NCBI GenBank assembly: GCA_001887945.1
Contig: LDOQ01000106.1
Location: 1 to 64,000 of the forward strand
Length of the DNA: 64,000 nucleotides
Source of the DNA: Spraguea lophii
Lineage: Eukaryota > Microsporidia > Spragueidae
Reading direction: 5' to 3'
Shown: positions 40,071 through 50,604 of the stretch, piece by piece
Position numbering within the stretch: position 1 is the first letter of the stretch
Layout: each line of letters starts with the position of its first letter
Position numbers and translations under genes: made by a program
The notes under the pieces: model-generated
Databases searched by the model: none
The model's input: only the letters and a program-made list of their open reading frames with translations
What the model was told of the DNA's origin: nothing

Positions 40071-40278
40071 TATTATATTTATCCTCTCAAACATAGACCA
40101 ATAAACATTATAATCATTTATTATTATATTTTCAATCTTAATAATCTTTATATTATTATCTTTTTTATCATATATAAAAATATCTGGTTTATTATGTTTA
40201 ATAAAATTATTTAAATAAATATAATTAATAAAATAATATAATGTTTATTGATCTATGTGGGAGAGGATAAATATAATA
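40071..40278. repeat. 42-bp inverted repeat with 124-base loop (MITE-like or hairpin)
   Basis: The arm at 40071-40112 and the arm at 40237-40278 are reverse complements with three mismatches in 42 positions. The arms contain the non-simple motif ATTTATCCTCTC, so this is not merely an AT palindrome. The loop is AT-rich with no coding capacity. Confidence 0.8.
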
Positions 40279-40304
40279 TAATGTTATTTATTGAGATTTG
40301 TTGT

Positions 40305-40602
40305 ACGTGAAACTTTAGATTAAATAAATTAATTCTTTTATCTAATATAAAATTAAAAGGTGATCTTTTCGGTCAAAATTATGACAATAAAGAGATTCGA
40401 GATCTTCAAGAAATGAGAGAGATGGTGAAGTATCAATGCAAAATCCGAATATTTTAAAATATAAAGTAAGGTGAAACTAATGCATATTTGTAACAAAACC
40501 AATTAATACAAATTTAAATATGTTTTAGAAACCAAAGGTCATAAACTATGGCAAATTACTACCGATTAAAATATTTCTATAATAAAAGTTTCATTTAAAA
40601 AA
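40305..40602 (+). mobile_element. tRNA-derived SINE, 5'-truncated copy
   Basis: Lacks the tRNA head. It begins around the ACTTTAGATTAAAT block, passes through TCGGTCAAAATTATGAC and ATAAAGTAAGGTGAAACTAATGC, and ends with AATAAAAGTTTCATT and an A-run. Confidence 0.8.
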
Positions 40603-40950
40603 AATGATTTTTATGATATTTAATAAAATAATAAATAAAATTTTATCTATTTCTTCACTAATCTTTTCTAATGTGTCTTTATTAACATACAAGAATATTT
40701 ATTAATTTTTATAAAAAGTTTTAAAATAGATTATGAGAGTCAGTAATAAATATTATTATTACTTTTCAAAATGAAAATAAATGATCTTTGAAATTAAAAT
40801 ATAAATGATTTACAAAATAAAAATCAGAAATAAAACACTCGAATAAATAAAGGTCTTTAATATTTTCAAGAAATTAATATGAAACTAACTTAGACAATGA
40901 CAAAATGTATTGTAAAACATTTATAACCTAAAATGAAGATATACCCAATA
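40603..40950. other. AT-rich intergenic DNA
   Basis: Spacer of about 350 bases downstream of the glutathione synthetase gene; nothing recognised. Confidence 0.5.
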
Positions 40951-42669
40951 TTAAATATCTGCTATAGTATCTAATCCTCCATATCCTTTAGTTATACCAC
41001 ATTCTATACTATCTTTATTTTTAGTTTTTACTACATATGAAATATCAGTATATTCACCTTTTATATTATATCCGGCCACACCTATCTCTGATATTATTTC
41101 TATTTCTTCTTCATTAATAAAATTATTTTTAAATGTTTTTCCAATTATTTTTTCCATAGAAAATATATTATTAGTAAAATTATTATCTAAGATATCTATC
41201 AAATCAGTGTTAGAATATATTTTATTGTTTTTATATTCATTCGTTTTATTATAATCTTCATTTAATTCTTTTACGTTACCACCACCTTCTACATTACTTT
41301 TTTTTATATAATCATCATTGTGTTTTTTATCGTTTAATAAATATTTTACTAAACTATGTTGATATTCCTGTGTTTCATCATTTGATAAATATCTTTTTAA
41401 ATCTTCTTCTTCTAATATAGAAGATATGGTTTTTAGTGTGGATATTTGTGTTTGAATATTCGGTAAAGATATAGATGATGTAGATTCTAAAATTCTTCTA
41501 AAAATTATAATTGGTGTAGTATAATGCGTGAAATTATAGAAATAACGGTAATATAATATACTTATTGGTTGTGATTTATAAAATACTAATATGTCGTCTT
41601 TATTAGATTCAGGATTATGGTGGTTATGGTCATTGGTTATATTATTTTTATGGTTACATTTCTTTCTAAAATCAAAAAATTCTTTATATAAAAATAATTC
41701 ATTTTCTTCGAAGAAATCATTAGGATTTAAACAGCGGATGCAAAATATATTGTTGTTACGTACAAATGTACAGTTTTCCATCATATCCTCTATTTTTACT
41801 GTTATTAATACCATTCCTTTATTATGACATCTTTCTTGTAATAAAATTTTATCTATCATATTGTCATCGTTATTATCTATCATTAAAACTATAGTATCAA
41901 TACTATTGCGTTCTTTATTTTCTTTTGTAATACATTCTTTGATATCATCGTCATCTTTAATTGTATAATTTTGTATTAAACTTTTATTTTTATTTATCAT
42001 ATTTTTATATCTTCTTTCATATATATTTTTACATTTGACTAACATATTGGTTACCTCTTCTCCACCTATACTTTCCAAGGTTTTATTAAATGTATTATGT
42101 ACTTTATAAAGATTTTCGGCGAAAGCGTAATTAGCCAATGCTATACTGTTAATTTCTATTTGTTTCATAACATTGTTTATATCTAATATATAATCTGTTC
42201 TTAAGAATGTTATATTGAGTTTGTCATTTGAATATTTTTTAGATGATACCATTAAAATGAATAAAATAAATGTTTTATCTTTTATATTGTAATTAAGTAT
42301 TTTTTTCAGTGATGTAGAAAGATTGGAGTTATTAATTTTATTTTCCAATGAATTATGAATATCTAATTTGTTTTCGATTTTTGCATTTATTGCATCCACT
42401 ACTATTTCTCTAATAATGTTTATATTTTCTTTAATTTCAATACTTAAATTATCTACTAGTTTATTTACTGTAGGCTGTAATTTTTTTACTTCAAAATATT
42501 TTTCTAATGGAAATTTGGTTGGCTTTTCTGTTATTCTGAGAGTGTTAAATATTCTATATTCTTTGCAGGTTTCGGCAAAGCTTTGCGGAGAGAAAATTTT
42601 AAAATCTTTTTTAGTCTTCACTTTAGAATTTTTTTGTTCGGGCTCGCGTGTAGAAAGATCTCGATGCAT
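40951..42669 (-). CDS. GSS: glutathione synthetase (eukaryotic type)
   Basis: ATP-grasp enzyme joining gamma-glutamylcysteine and glycine to make glutathione in the cytosol. The 572-residue protein follows the eukaryotic GSS order: KFPLEKYFEVKKLQPTVNKLVDNLS (N-terminal dimer helix region), FLRTDYILDI (Arg157, the substrate Arg of N-R-S-D-Y), MKQIEINSIA (Glu172 and Asn174), ILLQERCHNKGMVLI, FRRILESTSSISLPNIQTQISTLKTI, the glycine-rich lid VEGGGN (460-465), MEKI (505-508), and the C-terminal EIGVAGYNIKGEYTDISYVVKTK then ECGITKGYGGLD. Insertions rich in Asn and Asp lengthen it beyond the usual 470-500 residues. The terminal R-T-K that contacts substrate reads V-K-T-K. CCC lies directly before the ATG. 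Confidence 0.85.
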   Translation of the reverse strand: MHRDLSTREPEQKNSKVKTKKDFKIFSPQSFAETCKEYRIFNTLRITEKPTKFPLEKYFEVKKLQPTVNKLVDNLSIEIKENINIIREIVVDAINAKIENKLDIHNSLENKINNSNLSTSLKKILNYNIKDKTFILFILMVSSKKYSNDKLNITFLRTDYILDINNVMKQIEINSIALANYAFAENLYKVHNTFNKTLESIGGEEVTNMLVKCKNIYERRYKNMINKNKSLIQNYTIKDDDDIKECITKENKERNSIDTIVLMIDNNDDNMIDKILLQERCHNKGMVLITVKIEDMMENCTFVRNNNIFCIRCLNPNDFFEENELFLYKEFFDFRKKCNHKNNITNDHNHHNPESNKDDILVFYKSQPISILYYRYFYNFTHYTTPIIIFRRILESTSSISLPNIQTQISTLKTISSILEEEDLKRYLSNDETQEYQHSLVKYLLNDKKHNDDYIKKSNVEGGGNVKELNEDYNKTNEYKNNKIYSNTDLIDILDNNFTNNIFSMEKIIGKTFKNNFINEEEIEIISEIGVAGYNIKGEYTDISYVVKTKNKDSIECGITKGYGGLDTIADI

Positions 42670-42672
42670 GGG
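42670..42672 (-). promoter_or_regulatory. CCC start-proximal signal of glutathione synthetase
   Basis: Reads AACCCATG on the minus strand. Confidence 0.55.
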
Positions 42673-42879
42673 TTCTTTTCAATTTACTCTGCTTCTTATA
42701 TACCAAAAAAAGATCTTTTTCGAATATTTTTTTTTCAGTGATATTTTGACAGTTTTAAGACCTTGTTGATTCGAAATGAAATATATTATTTTCTATATTT
42801 TGTAACACATCGGTCTTTCCTTTTTTGTACATTAAACTTATTTTTAATACTAAAAAAAGAAAATTTATTTTTTTTTGGT

Positions 42880-42930
42880 GAAACTTTTATTTATAGAAGT
42901 TTTCTAGTCGATTATAAAAAAAATTATATT
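42880..42930 (-). mobile_element. SINE 3'-end fragment
   Basis: Only the terminal 50 or so bases (AATGAAACTTTTATTTAT-like, then GAAGTTTTCTAGTCG) are recognisable; strongly 5'-truncated. Confidence 0.6.
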
Positions 42931-43604
42931 AATTTATAATATAAAAAGGAGTAAAAGAACCAATCTTATTTTCTACACAATTTTCTTATATTTATACACA
43001 ATTTTCATAAATATAAAAACAAATTTTATAAATATAAGAAAAAATGATTTTTTTAGAAAATAAATGAAAATGTTTATTATCTTCTAATTTCCGATTTTCA
43101 CATTCTAAATGATTATAAAACGAATTAAAATTCAGAGACAAAAGATAATTATATTTATTATGGACCAATAGAGTAGATAGAATTGATATTATCAGATGAA
43201 AAATATTTATTTATCTCATTGTTAAACCACATGTAATATTATTATAATTGTTATTGAATATTAAAATCAATTTATCTTTATGATTACGACAGATATAACA
43301 AAAATAATGTAGGTGGCAGAAATAAATTTAGAAAAAGTATATGTGGACATTGAATAAAAAAGATGAAATTATTATAATTTATAGATAGTTGGTGAGAAGA
43401 GAAGAGTAAATTTTATAAAATTAAATTTAAAAGGATAATTAAATATTCATTTGATACACAAATCAACTCGGTATTAATAGACTTTTTTATAATATCGCGA
43501 TAAAGATATTGGATATAAAATGAATTAAAATACATTACCTATTTTAAACATCCGAAAATAACGAATAGAATTTGCCAAAATATATGATGTATCCATGTAT
43601 TTTT
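42931..43604. other. AT-rich intergenic DNA
   Basis: About 670 bases between two SINE pieces; nothing else recognised. Confidence 0.5.
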
Positions 43605-43775
43605 TAAAAATGAAACGTTCATTTATAAAAGTTTTTTCATTGATTATGGCCGTGATCTTTTTGTTTTTGAATTTTTTAAAAATAAACTCGAATTATTTTA
43701 TATGGGATTTTTGAATCCATCAGATTTGGGATTTGGTCAGCATTTCATGCCCATTAAACCATGTGAGTATTATTT
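43605..43775 (-). mobile_element. SINE copy with internal deletion
   Basis: Both ends are present but most of the body is gone: the 3' end at 43607-43672 (AATGAAACGTTCATTTATAA, GGCCGTGATC) and a tRNA-like head at about 43705-43770 (GGGATTTTTGAATCC, ATTTGGTCAGC, ATGCCC). The full-length family is about 455-496 bases; this is about 170. Confidence 0.55.
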
Positions 43776-44448
43776 TTTTTTGTAATTACAAAAAATTACT
43801 CAAAACTTTGTAAATATTCTATATAAAAAATTAAACAGAATAATTATTCTATGTGGAGGATATAAAATTGAGATAATTATGTATTTTAAAAGGAATTATA
43901 AAAGTTCGCAATTGGATTTATTCCTTTTAAAACAAAAGAAAAATATATAAAAGAAAATTTTTAAATAAAATTGAATTTATTTCTTCAATAATTTTTATAA
44001 TTCCTCACAGTAACATCTAAGAGTAATGATGAAAAAATGCTAATTGTTTTGGTTCTTAAAAAAACGTAACTTCTTAAAAGTAAAATTTTTATAAGTCCGA
44101 TTAAAAGATTTGATAATAAATAAAATGTATATAAAGATTGTTCAGATATTCCCATCTATAGAATAATTTTATTACTTTCTGAACAATGTTCATTTATATT
44201 ATCATTGGATGACATTAATCTTTTAACTTGAGATAAAAAAATATTTAGAAAATGTTATTCTTTAAATTTCTTTAAGCTATTTTCATTGCATTCTGAAATA
44301 AATACAAAAACTATTAAAATAAAAAATATTAATTTTTATTTCATAAATCATTATTGTTTATATATTATCAATGCTAATGTTAAATTCACAAATTTACAAT
44401 ATTATCACAATTGTTATATGAAGAAATATTAATATTATCATTTTCCTT
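43776..44448. other. AT-rich intergenic DNA
   Basis: About 670 bases with no supported feature. Confidence 0.5.
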
Positions 44449-46719
44449 TTACATGTCAACCGTGTTGGAATCAATATCTAATTCCATATTTTCATAATTA
44501 TTATCGTTTATGAAAATAGAGTCTAATAGATCACCGTGAAATATTTTTTGCAGTTCCATATCAACATTTTCAAATTCCATAAATGTATTAGAATTTTCAT
44601 CCTCCATGAATTCGGCTATCATGTTTATCAAATCACTATCATATTTTCTAGTATGCGTATCATCTATTCTTTTTGGAACATTTATTTCATTAAGTGTTTT
44701 GCCGTCTTTTATTTTTGGAGATAAAATCTTTATCTCTTCATTTAAGATTTCTGGATCTGAATAGAAATCAACAGGCACGTAGGTTACATTTTTTTCACAA
44801 CAAATATTCCATGCGTTTGAATTTGTTATTCCTAACAATGATATTTCTTGTTCTGTGTTATCAATTGGATTGTTTTTTAATGAGAAATTTATGATATGGT
44901 CGTTTAATTGTTCTTTCTCATCAGACCAGTCGTTTATAGGGCTAAGTTTTTGTTCGCGTGTAATATCTTCAAAGTTTGTATTTGTTTTACATTGTCTTTT
45001 ATTATCTTTATTTGATGACAAATCTCTAGTTTCGGATTGGCGTGTATTTTTAAATGTTTTAGAAGCATTAAATTTCTTATCATCATAATAATTACATTCT
45101 TTATAATTTTCTTCTGAGCAACTTAGTGTATCATTAGATCCCTTAGATAATGACAGAAAATAAAAACAAGATTGTAAACTTTTTTTGATGTCTTCTGTTT
45201 CTTCAGTGTTGCTTTTCTCTTTATCGGGATATATCGGTATACATTCCCGAGAATCATCATTATTATTTTGTCTTAAAGATTCATTAAAGCCATTGTCTTG
45301 TATGTTAACATCTTCAGTTATTTGACTTTCCGAAGGTTTGGTAATAGTATAATTATGATCTTTATTATTGAAAAAATTTTCATCTTGCCCGTTATTGGAT
45401 TCCAATTCGTTGGGGTTGCTTTTAAGCAATACTATTGATTCGATATAATATTCTCTCTTTTTACCATCTTCCTCATTCATACTAGTAAATTTTGTACGAC
45501 CCAATTTTAGCATATTTGTTAAAAAACTGTCCCAACATATAACATTATCCTTATTTCCCAAATCATAAGTGTGGGGTTGATCTGGAATTAATACTTTATT
45601 ATTCTCATTACTTGATGGGCGAAAATGATCAATCGATAAATCCAATGGTTCGATCTGATTAGAATCACCTGGCATTTTATCGTTAACTTCATGTACGTCA
45701 CTTTCTTGACCTTTATCGGTTTGTTTATGACTATCTTCGTTCTTATCATATGAGTTAATTGTCAAATTTTTGAAATTTGGATAATTGATATATTTATTTT
45801 TAGAAAAATTTTGTTTTTTTATGAAGACATTATTGTTATTTTTTCTGAAACTTTTCGGTTTATATTTTTTGACGATTTTTTTACGTAATTTATTGTGTCT
45901 AAACTTATTGTTTTTAATATTGTTCACTGAATGATTACGTTTTCTGTTGGTAATAGGTATGTTAATTATCGCATCAACTTTTTTTCCGGATGATGATACA
46001 TCTCCGGAAATGGTATGTTTTGGGGAATCTAATGAATCATGTGGTTTTGAGGTGTCTGTTTGAAAATCATTTTCGTTAAAAATATTGTTATGCAATTTGT
46101 CAGAAGTAACTTGTTTAATATCAGGATAATCTTCGGATTTATCAAAAGATGCCTGATTCTGCTGTTGCTGTACAATATTTTCTTTGATTTGTGATATTAT
46201 TTCATCTTGATCGTAGATTATATTTTGTGGTGAATATATAGGATTATTAATCCCTTTGGTTTCACATTGCTGTATTAAGGAGTTGTAAGCATTTTCATTA
46301 TAAGTAGGATTTGGTAAAACTTGTACTTTATTAGATTCGGATTTTTGTTTTAAATTCGGCGTGGGCTTTGTTTGACTTTCCTTTTCATTAAAAGATTCTG
46401 AAAAATCGGATGTTGGATAACCCTTTATATATTTATTTTTTAAATATTTTCTTGGTCGGAGGTTGTACGTCTTAATTGAATTATTATCTTTTTTCTTTCC
46501 GTGTAAAATATAACTTTCTTCAATATCTTCATTTTTTGATGGCAAAAGATTTGAATTATCATTTGGATTCTCATATAATTTTTCAATCTTCAAAGTTGAT
46601 GAAATAATTGTATTATTTTCGATATTTTCTGATGCGCATATTGTTTTATCAAAAAATAATAAAAATAAACATGTTTGATTCCGTAATATATGTTTTTTAA
46701 AAACAGATAAAATTTTCAT
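44449..46719 (-). CDS. large secreted, disordered, basic protein (candidate effector A)
   Basis: A 756-residue protein of no recognised family. Residues 1-30 form a probable signal peptide: a basic start, a hydrophobic core and small residues ending ICAS. The rest is rich in Asn, Asp, Ser, Lys and Glu and predicted to be disordered. A dense basic block at about 271-293 (KFRHNKLRKKIVKKYKPKSF) looks like a nuclear localisation signal. PLDLS at 358-362 matches the PxDLS motif by which nuclear proteins bind the corepressor CtBP. The C-terminus is acidic. The next gene upstream (47086) has the same build and strand, though I see no clear sequence identity between them. No CCC is near the start. 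Secretion into a host nucleus is inference. Confidence 0.65.
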   Translation of the reverse strand: MKILSVFKKHILRNQTCLFLLFFDKTICASENIENNTIISSTLKIEKLYENPNDNSNLLPSKNEDIEESYILHGKKKDNNSIKTYNLRPRKYLKNKYIKGYPTSDFSESFNEKESQTKPTPNLKQKSESNKVQVLPNPTYNENAYNSLIQQCETKGINNPIYSPQNIIYDQDEIISQIKENIVQQQQNQASFDKSEDYPDIKQVTSDKLHNNIFNENDFQTDTSKPHDSLDSPKHTISGDVSSSGKKVDAIINIPITNRKRNHSVNNIKNNKFRHNKLRKKIVKKYKPKSFRKNNNNVFIKKQNFSKNKYINYPNFKNLTINSYDKNEDSHKQTDKGQESDVHEVNDKMPGDSNQIEPLDLSIDHFRPSSNENNKVLIPDQPHTYDLGNKDNVICWDSFLTNMLKLGRTKFTSMNEEDGKKREYYIESIVLLKSNPNELESNNGQDENFFNNKDHNYTITKPSESQITEDVNIQDNGFNESLRQNNNDDSRECIPIYPDKEKSNTEETEDIKKSLQSCFYFLSLSKGSNDTLSCSEENYKECNYYDDKKFNASKTFKNTRQSETRDLSSNKDNKRQCKTNTNFEDITREQKLSPINDWSDEKEQLNDHIINFSLKNNPIDNTEQEISLLGITNSNAWNICCEKNVTYVPVDFYSDPEILNEEIKILSPKIKDGKTLNEINVPKRIDDTHTRKYDSDLINMIAEFMEDENSNTFMEFENVDMELQKIFHGDLLDSIFINDNNYENMELDIDSNTVDM

Positions 46720-47085
46720 TACAAAATATTATTAAAATTTTTTAAATATTTGATTATTTACTTAAAATAGAAAATGAACAATTTCTTATAAAGCATTTAA
46801 ATTTTATATTTACCACAAAACATTCTATTGTTTTACAATTTTCTATTAGAAGATATTATCGTTAGAAAATTCGATTAATTATGTAAAAGAAATTTTTAAA
46901 GTTTCTATATTTAATATAAAAATATAATTATCAGTTTTTAAAACATGTAAATTATTTATATTAAATCACGACAAAATGGATTATTAAAGAACAAATTTAT
47001 AATATTTCTTTAAATTTAAAATTTAATAATAAAATTTAAAAAATACTAATGAAAATTTTAATTATCAATAACTTTTTAAATAACA
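46720..47085. other. AT-rich intergenic DNA
   Basis: Spacer of 366 bases between the two tandem secreted-protein genes; nothing recognised. Confidence 0.5.
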
Positions 47086-49428
47086 CTAGTATATAAATAA
47101 AGGGTTAATTTCATTAACTATCTTATACCAATTGTTATTTGAAATCATTTTTAAACAACGTTGGTGTGTTTTGTTATTAAAATTTTTGAATAGGGATTCG
47201 AAATATATTTCATCCTTAGTTTTATGGTCAAAGTACGTATAATTCGGTATAGCATCATTATATGTTTTGTAGCTTATATCAAAAATATTCTTTTTCATAT
47301 GGGTATCCAAATGAACATTATCAAAGTTATCAAGTTTTTGTCTTTTTAATTCAAGTTTAATAGACTCTTTATTTAATTCTTTTTGAAGATTTGTTTCTTT
47401 GGATATAGTAGGTTTATCTTCCGGGACTCCAAATATTTGGTTCATATAAGTATGTGATAACATAAAACTTTCCATTTTTTTAAAGGAATTATCATTTGTT
47501 TTTGAATCTTCAGAGACATGTAAATATTCATGATGATTAGTAGTATTTTGTTGATATTGTGATAATTGCATTTCTTTATGACAATGGGTTTTCTCCTTTT
47601 TCTCGGTAAAACGTTTTTCGCTGTCTGGCTTTTGTTCGCGTTTATTTTGCGAATGTTTTTTCTTTATGGTTACAAGTTTCTTGTTTTGAGGAATTAACGG
47701 GACAAAATCATTTCCTATTTTCTGTTTCTTTTTTAAATAAGTTTCTGCGTTTGAAACATCTTCCTGATAAATATGCGAATCTCTCGTATTATTAAATTCT
47801 AAGTTATAATCTTGATTTTGCATCGAAATTTGGCCTAAATGATTTGAATATGATATTTCTTGGTTTTGTGTAATTAATTTTCCAGTATCATCTTTCCCCT
47901 CGTCATAATTTTTAACATTATCATTTTTATGAATATCATAACTTTTTTGTTTTTTATCAATTATTATTAGATTATCTTCAAAATAATTATTTTTTAAAAC
48001 AGAGTTATCTTTAACCGGATTTATAGAACTTTTTGAAACATAAAAATAATGTTGATTATAATTAGAATATGTATCTGATATCTTTTGGGAAGGTAATACC
48101 AATACGGGTTCTAAAAATCCAATCAATACTTTTCCTCCGGTTCGACCCGAAAAGTCTGTAGGACATTTGAATGACTTATTATCTTCAAATCTATCCAATT
48201 GTGGAAATTCTTTACATATTTGTAAATTCGGATCTGATAAATGATTAGGGAATAAATCGTTAGATTCTTTTTCAATATGTGTATCATCATTAATTTCTGA
48301 AAATTCTTTACATTCATACATATTTGTAATTTCAGTGTTATTATGACTATTAGTTTCATATATATTGTTTTGTTCATTTATATCTTCATTTTTTTCGTAA
48401 CTGCTTATTATAGAGTTTTTATCAAAATGGAAATAAACATCTTCGTTAAGTAAACTGTTTTGTATATTTTTCGATAAATCTTTCTGTTCATTTTGGATAA
48501 GACAACTTTTTTCTAAAGTTTTATTGTTTATTTCATTTTTAGTAAGATCATGCTTATTATTCTGTACAATATCATCTTTAAAATAATTGTTATCATGGGG
48601 TATTAAATTAACTTTGGGTTCAAACGATATAGTCGTTTCACCATCTTTATTTACCGAATTAATGTATATATCCTTTAAATAAAAGTTTTTTGTAAGTACA
48701 TCATATGTACTATTATTTATATTTCCTGTAATATTAAAACTTGTTTTATTATCGGCGATGTTTAAGAAATATTTGGTATCAATATTTTTTTTTGGTTGAA
48801 TATATCGAGTTTTATTCAAATCTATATAGTTATCAGTTATATTATTATTTGATATGTTATGCTTTTTGTTGGTTAAGTTCTCGGAAAACGCTTGATTATT
48901 ATCATTTTCTATTTTCTTTTCTTTTTGTTTTAAACTTCCATGTTCTTTTAGTTTTTTACAATTTTCAATTACATCCGATTCTAATGAAATGTGTTTATCT
49001 TTTAATACATCCTCTTCTTTGTCTTTGTGACTTTGCGGAAAACTATTTATTTTTGTTTTAATATAAAATATTCTTGGTAATTTGATTTTTCCTGGGTTTT
49101 TCTGGAAATATATCTCATCTTTCAAATACGCATCTAGTGATTCAATTTCTATAATTTCGGATTTTTCTTTTCCGTTTCCAGGAAAAGTCATAGCACATTG
49201 ATTAGTTATCATGTCATTTTCTTGGATTTGATTAACATTTGGATTTATTTCTTTGAGCGCAATTGTTTTATTTGGACCATTGTTTTTATTATTGTTGGCG
49301 GGTTCTATATCACTCGATAACGTAAATTCTTCATTTATATATGAACATTTTATTTCTTTGCAAAGTAATAAATCTAAAAAATGTTTACTTTTCAAATAAT
49401 ACATTAAGAACAAGAATGCGGAATTCAT
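47086..49428 (-). CDS. large secreted, disordered protein (candidate effector B)
   Basis: A 780-residue protein of no recognised family. The N-terminus (MNSAFLFLMYYLKSKHFLDLLLC) is a possible signal peptide, less clean than that of the neighbour. The body is Asn/Lys/Asp/Ser-rich with few Cys and is probably disordered. A Lys/Arg-rich tract at about 566-613, with K-K-K-Q-K and K-K-K-H-S-Q-N-K-R groups, could be a nuclear signal. The last 100 residues are richer in aromatic residues and may fold. It is in tandem with the gene at 44449, on the same strand, and likewise has no CCC start signal. Its coding-like texture over 2.3 kb makes it a real gene. Confidence 0.65.
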   Translation of the reverse strand: MNSAFLFLMYYLKSKHFLDLLLCKEIKCSYINEEFTLSSDIEPANNNKNNGPNKTIALKEINPNVNQIQENDMITNQCAMTFPGNGKEKSEIIEIESLDAYLKDEIYFQKNPGKIKLPRIFYIKTKINSFPQSHKDKEEDVLKDKHISLESDVIENCKKLKEHGSLKQKEKKIENDNNQAFSENLTNKKHNISNNNITDNYIDLNKTRYIQPKKNIDTKYFLNIADNKTSFNITGNINNSTYDVLTKNFYLKDIYINSVNKDGETTISFEPKVNLIPHDNNYFKDDIVQNNKHDLTKNEINNKTLEKSCLIQNEQKDLSKNIQNSLLNEDVYFHFDKNSIISSYEKNEDINEQNNIYETNSHNNTEITNMYECKEFSEINDDTHIEKESNDLFPNHLSDPNLQICKEFPQLDRFEDNKSFKCPTDFSGRTGGKVLIGFLEPVLVLPSQKISDTYSNYNQHYFYVSKSSINPVKDNSVLKNNYFEDNLIIIDKKQKSYDIHKNDNVKNYDEGKDDTGKLITQNQEISYSNHLGQISMQNQDYNLEFNNTRDSHIYQEDVSNAETYLKKKQKIGNDFVPLIPQNKKLVTIKKKHSQNKREQKPDSEKRFTEKKEKTHCHKEMQLSQYQQNTTNHHEYLHVSEDSKTNDNSFKKMESFMLSHTYMNQIFGVPEDKPTISKETNLQKELNKESIKLELKRQKLDNFDNVHLDTHMKKNIFDISYKTYNDAIPNYTYFDHKTKDEIYFESLFKNFNNKTHQRCLKMISNNNWYKIVNEINPLFIY

Positions 49429-50156
49429 TGCATATTGTATTCAATGCGTTTTATATTTACATATTTGCTTAAAAAAGAAATAAATAATTTACTTTTAAAA
49501 ATAGTAAAGTTTTCAAAGAATTTTAAATAATTAGGAAACTTTTTATTATTAAAAAGAATGAGTTTATAATTATAAATTATGTTGGATAAAATAAAAATAA
49601 TATTTTTCAAACATATTATTGTAAAACACTTCCAAATATATGTTGAAATATTTTTTTTTATTTTAAGACAGGTGTACGAATAAGAATTATTATCATTTTA
49701 ATCCAATGATTTCATAATTAAATAAGACTAGTTTATACGATATTAACACGTTTATTTTAAAATAAAATTCAAGTTTGAGTTATAAACATCCATGATCAAA
49801 GATTTTTTTAATATATTCGTAATATAATATTAAAATTTAACTTAAATGGCCATTTTTAATAAAAACAATTCATGTAATATTTTATGACAATAACCTTATT
49901 TACGAAAATAAACCCAAATAGCCATCAACATTTATATAAAATTATAATTTATTATACGGTATTTTATAAGTTCCCTATTTGATTGGTTCACCTGCAAATA
50001 TATACAACATATTAGTATAATAAAAATTATCCAAAGGATGTTTATTGATATGATATAATGAATGAATTTTACATTATCTAAAAACAATCTTTAAATAAAA
50101 ATGTAATAACAATAATTTTAACATTCTTTCGAAATTAACAATTAATATTAAAAGTC
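49429..50156. other. AT-rich intergenic DNA
   Basis: About 730 bases between candidate effector B and a SINE; nothing recognised. Confidence 0.5.
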
Positions 50157-50575
50157 CGCTTGATCCAATACTCGCAAGGTAATAACCAACTCTCAAGTTT
50201 AGCATGTTCAAATCCTTCACTCGGAAGAATTTTCAAAAAAATAAAATAAAAGAGAAAGATGATTGAATAAGTGAAGGTTCAATAGAATACCATTGGCCAT
50301 GCTTGTACAACGCCATTATACTAGATTAAAATAATGTGCATTTGATGTAATTACAATTCTTGCATTGATCTGTGACTTGTTAATACTACCCCAAAAAGGA
50401 GGACGGAGAAATGCATCATACGCAAAACCCCAACATCATGGGATATAAAATAAAATACGATTACCGTATATCTATAACGAAACCAGGTAATACAAATTTA
50501 AATATGTTTAGGAACTCAAAGTCGTTGATTACGAGTCACAATCCACTAAAAAAAACGTTTATAAATAAAAAAATA
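50157..50575 (+). mobile_element. tRNA-derived SINE copy
   Basis: Near full length, eroded. Head GTCCGCTTGATCCAATACTCGC with a mutated B box (TGTTCAAATCC), A-rich linker, body with ACGCCATTATACTAGATTAA, GCATCATACGCAAAACCCC, and a damaged 3' end near 50560-50575. Confidence 0.8.
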
Positions 50576-50604
50576 CGTGTTTAGTAATACTTTATTATAA
50601 ACAT

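Noticed and set aside
47086..49428. Candidate effectors A and B as recent paralogues
   Set aside because: They share build and orientation but I found no shared sequence blocks by eye, so common descent is not claimed.
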